This document shows, piece after piece, positions 48,901-60,900 of a stretch of 64,000 nucleotides of DNA; the first letter of the stretch is position 1; each line of letters opens with the position of its first letter. A model generated the notes under the pieces. That model saw nothing but the letters and a program-made list of their open reading frames with translations. It had not been told where the DNA came from and made no database searches. A program made the translations under genes and the position numbers. The stretch covers positions 11,153,001 to 11,217,000 of the forward strand of contig NC_062983.1 of the NCBI RefSeq assembly GCF_023078275.1, given 5' to 3'. Source of the stretch: Leguminivora glycinivorella. Its lineage: Eukaryota; Arthropoda; Insecta; Lepidoptera; Tortricidae.

Positions 48901-51900
48901 ACTCAAGATAGTGGGTTCTGAGCCTAGATTCTGGGTCTGACTACCGGAGAACTGGTCGGTGCCCTTGTATAATACCACACGTCCCTCGGCTGTGCGTAGC
49001 GTGGTTGAGCCTGACAGGAGTCCAGAAGCGGAAGATAGTCGAGGTCAAGGTCATCCACGGTCAAGGTCATCCAAGGTCAAGGTCGAGGTCGTCCTAGGCC
49101 GACGCGGTGGTAGCGGTCGATGGTAGCCTTGCCATCGGGGTGGTCACTTAGGCCTTCCAAAGCCCAAGGTCAAGACGGCCACGTGCCGACCCCGTAGGGA
49201 GTTCCTGGAACGCGTCCAATAGCATAGGTTAGGCTTGTGTTCAAAAATCCGACCGGGACTGCTAACCATCACACGCTATTGCACCAGCAGGGGTGGGTAT
49301 TATTTACAAAGTAGCAATCATTTAGTGTGATGGGCAGTCCAGGTACATGGAAAAGCGAGGCGGTGAAACGAGAATCAGATTCTGATTTAAGTAATTATGC
49401 TGTAGTAAAATGTCGAGACGAGTACTGTTAACATTAAAAATAATGATTAAAAACAATTGTGCAAGCAAATCCGCAGATAACGCTAGTATTATGTGACAGC
49501 AAAATCAGATTCTCGTAACATTACAAGAAGAAGGCAGCGTGATTAAAAGAAAAAGAATAGTGATTATTAGCAAACCTCTCCTTATAAATAATACCTGAAT
49601 ATGTTGCAAATTAAGCGAATAACATTTACTTATAGTTTTTCTTTCCTATTTTTAAGGAGCGCTGTAGCATATTTTAGGTATTATTTATAAGCAAAAGCAA
49701 ACAGAATGTTATCAGGCAAAATCATCTTGCGAAGGTAAAGCGGAAGAGAAAGAAATAGAAATGTATGATAGGTAGTAGAAGCATAAGCCCATTACAATAG
49801 GTATACAGTTACAGTCTAAACTAGTGAATATACCTAGGATTATTTCTACAATACTAATGATTCACATTAATTAAATGATTCCCACTATAAAACAATAAGA
49901 CATTTTAATGAAATTATCAAAATGTATGGATGGGCTCGCAAAATTAACACGTGTTCAATGAGAACAAAGAAAGTACAAGGTGCAGATAACGGTATTTCTG
50001 AGTTGCTATGTTCTATGATCTGGTTAATGCAGTAATTAACAAAACGTAAGCAGGATAAAATGATTAATGCAACACTTACCCAGTATGGGATTCACAGAAT
50101 TTATCAAATAATTAATTTTAATTAAAATATGGATTACGTCCACACAGTAGCGATCGATCCGCGGACCAGGGGGCCGATTTTTGATCTCACTGTCACGCTA
50201 CCGGTTGCAAACAGCCGGTGCGTGGTAAGACTGGGAGCCGTGAGACTCAATGTCGGTCTTACGCTCGCCGCACAGCCGCGAGGTAAGACTGGGAGCGGAA
50301 TGCCGCGCGGTGCGCAGCGGAAGGGCGAGGTGGCCAGTGGCCCGACCGGTCCGCCGTACGTATATATAAAATACCTAGCACAGCGTAGGAAATCTGTCTG
50401 TGCGTTGAATTATTTTAGTATCTATAATATTAATAAGTGATATAGTACGAAGATAAGTTTGAAACTGTATACATAATTAAGTGAGCGTAAGTAGGTATGT
50501 AATAAAAAGGATAATCCAAGGCAACAAATAACTTATTGAGCATGCATTACTAAATATTCACGTTATACGTGACAGCACCTGCTTTGATCTGTACGCAGAT
50601 TTCTTTTGTATCTTTATGATCGTATTGCCTAATAAACAGACGTAGATGTACCTAAATTAAGTTTTAATTTAACGTTTTCAACCCTATTCGCGCGATTCAT
50701 AGTCTATTAACTATTAGGTCCCCGAATAACACCTACTGTTATTCCGAATACCTATATTTTCTATTATCCTCTATCTAAAGTCTTCATTTTAATGTCTCAT
50801 TCAATAATATTTGTTTTTATTAGATTTCTTTAAGTTACATATTTTGAAAACTCTTAATCTCTATTCTCTATACTCTTAATGTCTATTCTTTATTTCCTGC
50901 TACCCTAAGGTTGTCTGGTAGAGATCGCTTACAGCGATAAGACCGCCTGTTGCTACCTATGTTTAATGTCTGCTATTTGTAATCTGTTATCCTTGTGGTG
51001 CAATAAAGAATATTTACTTACTTACTTACTTAATCTCTCAAAACAAGACATAAACGCATATAATGTGTATATATTATTAATCGCCTTTAAAAGCTCTTCA
51101 TTTTGATACCCCACTCGATAGGTTTGCAAAAAATTTTTTTCTAAAGTTTGCGCATTATGACGTAATACGCCCGCCATATTGAATTTTGAGTGACGTCACA
51201 TATCCTATGTTCATTGGGATGACGTAAGGATTCCAATGATACATCACTCATTTAAATCGGTTAAGGCATTCAGAAGTTATGGTGGAACAAAGAAACTCAC
51301 ATACATACAAACATGAACGCTGAAAACAATACACTCTTTTTTTGGGGCAGTCGTGTAAAAATATGCGATGGGTCGACCACAACGGTTGACATCAGCCACG
51401 TAAGCGGCGCGGCTTTGCCGCCATGCACTTGACTGACCGACAGACCAGTGATTTTTTCTTTGGCGTGTGCGTGCTATCTATATCATCTTATAAGACAATC
51501 TAGTAATTATCACATTGACAAGTCTGATTATTCTTTTAACAGTTCTCAGGATTATGGCACGAAACAGCCGCTTACCCCGAACTACAAACGGAGGGTCAAT
51601 GCGTCAACTACGAGTTCACAACAGCGACTACAGACTCCTTCAGTCTGTACACTGCTCAAGTTATAGGCCTGGACCTTGATGTGGCTAATGCCACTTTGGT
51701 TCGAGCTTCTACTGACAACAGCGCTAAATTCACTAAAATTATTGGCTCTGATGGTAAGTAATAATTTCTTTTGTTATTTCTTGATTTGCCCAAACTTTTA
51801 ATGAAGGTACGGCAAACGGATCACAATATTGCTGCTACAAATTTAAGTAGCACGCTTGAAGCATCATAATAAATTGGTTATTGATCTTATTAATATAAAT

Positions 51901-54900
51901 ATATACTTAGCATATTTTTCAACTATTTGTTGATATGTTTCAGACATCCAGATACCATATTGGATTTTGGCAACAGACTATCAGAACTATGCTCTTGCAT
52001 ACAGTTGCCGGAACATCGACGAGAATTATAGAGAAGGTATTTTTTACCCACAATGTCTTTATTGCCTCATTAACTGTACGGAAATTAAAAAAAATCAAAA
52101 GCGTAGGTTCGTATCCTACCGACTGCGCCATTTCAGATATTACTTTATTACTACCCAACAGTGTTATTGTGAATATCAATAGCTACACGTTGTTGTGTGT
52201 TTTTTTTTTTTATTATGGACTGATCGGCGATTGGCCCTAGTCACACCTGATGGAATGTGAAGACGGAGTCTAAGATGGAGCTCACCGATTCAGTAATAGC
52301 TTATTCACTCTTGCTTTAAAGAGACCGAGGTCATATTTCTATGGAAACACCGATTTCCTGTGCAGTCCGCATCACAAAAGATGAGGCGAATTTTTTTGTG
52401 TGGAAAAATGTAATATCACTCTTATAATTTTAAGAAAAACTTTGTCTTCGTGAAAATAAATAAGATTAATGACAATTTTCAGTATACAGTTGGAAATTAA
52501 GTCGCACTAAGGAAATGTCTGCTGAATCAGAAGAAGCTACCAGAGAAGTCATGGCAGGCATCCAAGTTCTAGATGATCGTTACTTCGAATCGACCATCCA
52601 AAGCGATGAGTCTTGCTTCTACTTGCCCGCGCTGGGTCCACAAGACCCCGTGGTATTCGTTGGACAATGCGACCCTAATATTCAAGTCATTCAGGATTTC
52701 AATGCGACGAGAGTAAGTTGCTTATCTTTATGTTAATATAGCGTATTCGGTATTTCTTTGAAAATATTTTGTCCATTTATATCTATCAAAGAGGATCGAG
52801 TATTATAAAGACCCATTTAGACGGTACGAGAACTCGCATACGAGTTTTATTACATTGCGGTATTGACGGCTGTGCACAATTGTATGTGACCTCAACAGCC
52901 CGCAATGTAACTAAAATCGCATGCGAGTTCGCACGCCGTCTAAAACCCCATTTACTGTCAAAGTAAAATGTGTAAACACAGTGCATAGACTGCAATCTCT
53001 CGACACAAACTTAAAACTTTTGAACCTCAGTTTTTACAATTTGGCCCATATTGTTAGCTTGATATGTGGTTAAATATCAAATATTAATATTAGCGCCATC
53101 TAGCCGAGCGTTCCTCAAAGGTGTAACGCCATCTAGGCCACCGTACCTTTTTCTCTATGGCTTTGAGGTACGTTTTTTTCTTAAACCTTATCCGTCTATA
53201 CGGAGTTACATATGTCTTTGTATCTATCAAAATGTAGTACAACCGAATTGGAAATTATTGAGACATTAATTAACACAGATTCATTCGAATTGATCAAAAG
53301 CACTTACTTGACAACATCGCAACGGTAACGCAGCTTCTGTTGAAATAGTAGCCACTCGGCTTTTTCCACTAACACTTTGCACCACACTGACACAAGACAC
53401 CATTTGCGACAACAGAACACATTTCACTTTTTTTATACTACGTCGTTGGCAAACAAGCATACGGTCCGCTTGATGAAAAGCGGTCACCGTCACCCATGGA
53501 CGCCTGCCACTCAAGAGGTGAGTTTCGGTTGCCGACGACTCAAAGGACAATAGACGGAACAAATTAGTTCCGTAGGTCCTTCCGTCACCAGCACACCGCA
53601 CCCTCGTTGAGCTCTGGCAGCCTTACTCGCCGGCAGGAACACAACACTATGACTTCACTTATTTCTGCTGCTGCAGAGATCAGACAATAATACTCCTAAC
53701 TTCTTGAACCCGCGCCGAGTGTCACATCACATATAAATATTATTTACCTACCTAAAAATTATTTTTAACCGCTAAGCAAAACGCAATTTTATTACACACT
53801 TTTATTGTGTTTTCATTACGAGTGTACTAAAATTAACTAAAAAAGATTCTGTCAAAACTATGTTTTTAAATCAGTAAAGTTCAAGAGTAAAGTTCAACCA
53901 GTATTGTGTTGTCCATGAAGTATCATTATGTTATAACATTCTTTGAACTACAGAGGTCTGTTCCTGTGACTGAGGAATGACAGGTGACATCAATCAAATT
54001 ATTTATAAATAACAGTCTAACCTTCTCTTCTAACTAAATATCGTCAATATTTTAAGAATATGATATTTTACAGTATGAAGGCCGCTGGCGTCTCATCGAG
54101 AGCTACGCTTCAGAATTCCAAGATGGGACTTGCAACGACGCCACATACACCATTCAGAGCGATGGCTCCGTCTTAGTTTACAACACGCAAGTCATCAATG
54201 AGTCTCTGGATACCATCACCGGTTCAGCTGTGCTAGCCACTGCTGATGGGTCTGGAAAGCTGCTAGTGACCTTCCCTGGAGGTACATACTAAATTATTGA
54301 TACATAGCCCCCTCCCCCCCACATCTAGCGTCTCGCGAGCGTAGCGTCGGGCCAACTATCCATATAGTTAAAGCCTGACGTTGAGTCGACGTTGCGTCGA
54401 CGCGGCTTTTTTTCATACAGTTGGCCCGACGCTACGCTCGCGAGACGTTACCTAGACGTTACCTTTGAAGAAAGTTACCCCGCGTAATTGAATAGACTGT
54501 TCTTCATATTCACAATATTTTGTACCAATTAACTTTTTAACAAAAAAATAAAACCGCCTTCAAAAAAAGCGTGTTACAAAACACGGAGAAACTAAAAAGC
54601 CAAAAATAATAAACCTTCGAATTCAGATTTCTTATCGGATTGCAATAATCTAAACATCCAAATTATAAACAAATCAATTTTTTTGTAGTCGGTACCAGAC
54701 CTGTTCGTCGTCTTGCTATTTCCTGTTTGCCCCACCCAACCATACGCAGGCTGGCCCCGACTCCAAAAATAATTGATTTGTTTATAATTTGGATGTTTAG
54801 ATTATTGCAATCCGATAAGAAATCTGAATTCGAAGGTTTATTATTTTTGGCTTTTTAGTTTCTCCGTGTTTTGTAACACGCTTTTTTTGAAGGCGGTTTT

Positions 54901-57900
54901 ATTTTTTTGTTAAAAAGTTAATTTATTTGTTGATTTTTAGTGGTTCCTAGTGATATTATATGTATCAGTCCGAATATATGTACAGTAGTGAAAGAATTAT
55001 CCTTTAACTCCTAACCGTTGAGGAGTTGACCTTCCATCATCAGCTCAGCCACATAAAATTATTACCATCAGGCGTAAATACTGGTGTACCTTTGAAAAAT
55101 ACACTAAGAACATTACATGTGCCTATAACATTTGAAGAGTTCCCTCGATTTCTCCAAGATCCCATCATCAGACCCCGACTTGGTGCCAATGGGACCATCT
55201 CGGGGTTATACCCGTTCGATCAAAAAAAAATTTTTGAAAATCGGTCCACGATCCTCGGAGATATCGAGTAACATACATACAAAAAAAAAAAAAACATTCA
55301 GTCGAATTGAGAACCTCCTCCTTTTTTGAAGTCGGTTAAAAATGCATAGGTATGGCACTGGTCCCATCGCGAGCTAGTAAGCTATGAGCTATCGGCTACA
55401 AAAACGAACAAAAGATAAGCACTCCCATGCAAATAAAAAAGAACACGGCGATTTTGATAGCTCACCGCTGGGCGAGTAACTATAAACATCGCCGTGTCTC
55501 TTTTATTTACACGGGAGTGATTATCTTTTGTTCGTTTTTATAGCCGATAGCTCATAGCTTACTAGCTCGCGGTGGGACCAGTGCCCAAGTGTAGGTAAAA
55601 CTTTAGCGTTTATACATTTTGACTAATATGTTACCTTTCAGCACCGGAACCTGTGGAGTACTGGATTTTGGATACAGACTATGAATCATACGCATTGGTC
55701 TACAGTTGCGTCAACCTAAACAGCGATCAAAGAAGAGGTAATACTAGTTTTGAGATTTATATGTAAGCAAAAGAAGATTAATATACGGAAACTGAATGGA
55801 TTTATTAGTCCACATAATATATTTCTAAATCAGAACCGTGATTTAATTACTTCGGTCTGACTTGATGTTCACATCACAAGTTTTCAAGTTTGCACACCTA
55901 TACGGTAAGTAACTAGGATAAAAAGTGGTCTCTGTCCTCGAATCTTATGCTTTTTTGGAGCTGAAGGATGGATATTAGCGTCGGGTTTATTTGCTTGTCG
56001 AATTACGTAAGATCATTAAGGTTTACGTATCCCAAAACTTTAGCATCGAAAGTTTCCGTCCGAAAACCCATTCCTGTCAGTAGCAAAAGTCGACAACTTA
56101 AAAAAGGTAGATACAAAGTTAGATCACGTTTAGATGCGCCTTTTCTATTGATAAAATTGAGCAAGATCCATCTGGATCTTGCTCAATTTTATCAATGGAA
56201 AAGGTACATCTACTTATACTTACTCAAAAATACGCTTGGTATTTTGTTATACTAATACTTTGAAGTGTAAGGCCTCAGAGCACGTTCATATTGTACTGGG
56301 GACGCTATTGCTATGTCTTGTATGGGAACCCTGCATTTTATGATTAAGCACTGAGACTTGGCACAGTTGTTCATTTGGTGGCCCTGAGTAGGTAAAGATC
56401 GGGAGGCATCGAGAGCCCCCCTTAATTTAGGAGGGAGGAGGGGGGGAAGGCTGGCGCCTCCGCGCTTCCTTTGAAACCATATTTCTCTAAAACTATACAA
56501 AATAGGGCATGCGATATATCATTTTCGGATAAATGAAAGATGAAAAATTCATTTTTGGATCAAAAAAAATGTATTTTAGAACAAAAATACAAAATAAAAT
56601 GGAAAAATCTGAAAACGAGATTTTTTTATATATATATTATTGCACATTTTATAAAAACCGTAATAGTTATTTTAAAATAAAAAATATTATTAATTAGCTA
56701 CATTTATCTAGTTTTAGAAAATGTATAATTTGTTATAGAATAATATTATACGACAAGTGATAAAAAATAATTTACATCGCCCGATAGGGTGATTTGAATG
56801 CTCATTTCAATAAGTTTAGTCAATGATTTCAGGTATAATCACTATTTTTAACACACGAAAGCCGTAATCATTGTATTTTATGGCTATTTTAGTGATTAAT
56901 GTACTTAAAATAAAAAAAAATACAAAAATTAAAAAAAAAATGAAATGTGATAATTTTTTTATAACATTATCCTATTTTGTTCTTTCTACTCAATATATAT
57001 CTAAAAGCAATAAATATAAATTAAAAGTCACATTTATGTAGTTTATAAAAATATATAGTTTATTGTATAAATATATTACGAAACGCGAGATAAAAAATAA
57101 TGAAAGTGACGTGGCAGGGCGATCTTGATGTACGGTACGGGTCAGCTTGTATGATTCGATGAGGTGCGGTAAAGGTAATCAAAGCTTTCAAAAAGTGTAG
57201 TTATTTAGAGTACTTCAAATTAAACAACATACTCCTATATAGTCTGAATTTAACTATTTATATTACATGAAATGATCGATTGATATGATAGGTCAGATAT
57301 ATACATCTGATCCTAATACATCTTGTGAAATAGTAGTTATCTATATGATATGCATAATTTATGAATAATTCTTACTTGACATATTTATTATTCCAGATCT
57401 GCGTTACTTTGGTTAACGAGTGCCAAAAATAGTTTTTAACCAAAAAGACCGCCAAATTAACAGCATTTCATCGACAAAAGCTGCCTTACACCATTTTTGT
57501 AAGGGGTATAGGTATATCAACCCAATTCAAAATTTGCCATTATTTGCTACTTGTGCAACCGTAAAAAAAGACTTTTATATTAAATGTTCGGAGCTGATGT
57601 GCTTATGCAGTGGATGTTGTGATATATACCTACATAATTAAATTCAGACTATTCATGTTGTTTTATTTGAATAACTCAAAATAGCTACACTTTTTGAGAG
57701 CCTTGAGTAGTAGCCCCGATACACATGTTTTCGTCTAGTCAGACCATTTTTTGAGGTTCTCCTTTGTACAAAAGCAATGTCTTAGTTAAAAAATCATTAA
57801 TGTTTAATGCGATGTTTAATACGAATCTAGTTTATTTTTTATGGCACTATTGCGCAATAACTAACTATCATTGACACTGAAAGAAAGAATATGACAATTT

Positions 57901-60900
57901 TATTTTATCTCTTATGGATGGGTAAAACCGATTTAAAGGGGCCCAAAGGAAGTAACTAAATTCTGCTAGTAAACTAAAAAATCTTCAAGCCTATATGCAT
58001 GCAGAACTGCTTTAGGAGAGGAGAACGTGATTAAGACATTTTTTTGCAATATAGGTGACATGCAATTTTATTTTACAATCAAAATAAACTATATTATAGG
58101 ACTTTTACAATTTTTTGTACTGGGTCGTGATATACATACATGTGTAAACGTTATTAGAATAAGTATATTTCTGTATTACTAGACGAATTCCACTGCATAG
58201 GGGGTAGTACCTTAACCTCACCTCATCGAATAATGCAAGCTGACCCGTACATTAAAATTTTCATTTTCATTATTTTTTATCTCGCGTTTCGTAATATAAC
58301 AAACTATATATTTTTATAAACTGCATAAATGTGGCTTTTTATTGATATTTATTGCTTTTAGATATATATTGTGTAGAAAGAACAAAATAGGATAATGTTA
58401 AAAAAAATTATCACATTTTAAATATTAAAAAAAAAAAAATTGTATTTTTTATTTATTTTAAGTACATTAATCACAAAAATAGCCATAAACTACAAAGATT
58501 AAGGCTTTCGTGTGTTAAAAATAGTGATTATACCTGAAATCATTGACAAAACTTATTGAAATGAGCATTCAAATCACCCTATCGGGCGATGTAAATTATT
58601 TTTTATCACTTGTCGTATAACATATTTCCATAACAAATTATACATTTTCTGAAACTAGATAAATGTAGCTATTAAAAAATATTTTTTATTTTAAAATACC
58701 TATTACGGTTTTTATAAAAAGTGCAATAATATGTATATAAAAAAAATCTCGTTTTAAGATTTTCCCATTTTTTTTTGTATTTTTGTTCTAAAATACATTT
58801 TTTTTGTTCCAAAAATGAATTCCTTGTCCTTCATTTATCCGGAAAAGATATATCGCATGCCCTATTTTGTATAGTTTTAGAGAAATATGGTTTCAAAGGA
58901 AGCGCGGCGGCGCCAGCCTTCCCCCCCTCCTCCCTCCTAAATTAAGGGGGGCTCTCAATGCCTCCCGATCTTTATCTACTCAGGGCCACCCAAGGAACAA
59001 CCTCTGCAAAGTCTCAGTGCTTAATCATAAAATGCAGGGTGTTGTGCAATAGCGTCCCCAGTATTGGGCATTCAGCGGGGCAATAATCAATTGAAGTTTA
59101 TAATATTGTCCTGAGTCGACGCTCGCCCAACCAGTGGGTTGGCGAGCGTCGACCAGCGTAGAGTGGATCAGCGTACAGTGGTACGCCACGATGAACGCTC
59201 CGCTCCGAGCGTCCACTCAGACCTTTCACTAAAACTACAATTGCAGTATGGAGCTGGAAACTCAGCCGGACCACGAGCTTGACAGACGCCGCTGTTACCG
59301 CCATAGATGAAACCATCGCTGCCGTGAATGTCCTCGACGCCCGCTACTACTCTTCGATGGACCACTCAGCCACCGGCTGCTTCTATTTCCCAGTTCCCGA
59401 CGGCAACCCGGTCACATTCCGGGGGCAGTGCGACCAGACCATAGAAGTTGTTTCAGACTTCGAGTTACAAAGGGTATTTTTGAAATCATTTATTCAATAC
59501 AAATGCAAACGTAGGCGGTCGTACACCTGTCGATCGATGAAGTATATTTTTGTCAAGCTAACAGTGGACATGTCTAGTTAGTATAACTTCTAGCGTGATG
59601 AGAATGTGATTAGCGATGACAAGTTTTCCATAATATACGACCAACTTTGTATAAAGTGACGACTATCTCAATCCCAAACTAATCGCGGTTCAGTAATAAG
59701 TCCGGCGGGGCCAAAATTTTCTTGGAAGAATTGAGCCCGTGTTTGAGGGAGACGTTATGATCCTGGGTCTGGGACATTTCTGATTCAGATAATGTAGTGA
59801 TTCCGCGTTGTAAGCATCTTGAGTATCCACAAGTTAAGTACTCAGGACTCAGGACCCTTTAGTACTTAATTTCAAGTAAACTTTCACTAAATTATGATGA
59901 AGTACTTATTCTAAAGATCTTCCCTTATAGCCTTTTTATTCCACAGTATATGGGCGTCTGGTACGACATCGAGAGCTACCCACAAGCCTTCCAAGACGGC
60001 ACTTGTGCTACAGCCACCTACACTCTCAATGGGGACACTGTGACCGTCTTCAACACACAGATCGTTGAACAACTTCTAGACAGTGTGAATGCTACCGCTG
60101 TACAAGCGGCCAACGACGGACAAGCGAAATTCATCGTCTCTTTCCCTGTCCCTGGTTCTGACTGTAAGTATACCATTAGTCGCTGGTAAGACCTAGAGAG
60201 CTCCAAACAAGCGTTACAATATATTTTGCTAAAATATCTACCTAAACCTAATGTTTTGTTTTAAAATGCTCTTTCAGTGACAGTGGACGTACCATATTGG
60301 GTGTTGGATACTGACTACAGCAGCTACGCGCTGGTCTACTCTTGCAGTCAAATAAATGAGGAATACAGAAGTGGTATGTCACTTATAGTGTACGATATTT
60401 CAGTTTGTAATTTCACAAGTGATCTATAATCAAGACTTAATCGCGTATGACGTATGACGCCATCCCTGAAACGTTAGAGGTCAGTTTCATTTTAATATGT
60501 AGTCATACACGATTAAGTCCCGATTTAAAAATAATCATGTATCTAATAATCGTGAAAGTTTCAATCAGTGTTTATTTATAAGTTGTTGTATTTAAAAGTA
60601 GCATGTTAATATTACAACCGCCATTTGGTACTTATTCGATCACACACCGCAAAAAAGTTAAATTTAGCCATATCAAAATCTGTTTACAGTAACCAGTTGG
60701 AAACTCAGCCGAACGAGAGAACTAACGCCAGAAGCCCGAACTGCTATCAACGCCGTAATAGAGAACATCCAAGTATTAGACAACCAGTACTACAACGAGC
60801 GAGGGCATACAGAAGAACAGTGCTTCTTCTACCCTGACAACTTCGGAGGGCCGGTGGTGCTGAATGGACAGTGTGAGCCGCAAAATGTTGTGCAAAACTT

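Larger units (their letters stand above)
42065..50574 (-). mobile_element. Gypsy-type LTR retrotransposon, 8.5 kb, full length but broken
   Basis: Flanked by the 4-base target duplication GCAC (42061-42064, 50575-50578). LTRs begin TGTCAC and end GTGACA. The internal part reads on the minus strand: gag pieces, protease, reverse transcriptase, RNase H, integrase. That order is the gypsy (Metaviridae-like) type; no envelope frame is seen. Long LTRs of about 2 kb are unusual for the group and recall the Ulysses/Osvaldo lineage, an inference only. Several frameshifts make it inactive. Confidence 0.92.

Noticed and set aside
57420..57641. 73-residue frame in the centre of the large foldback
   Set aside because: No similarity to transposases or other proteins that I recognise; short enough to arise by chance.
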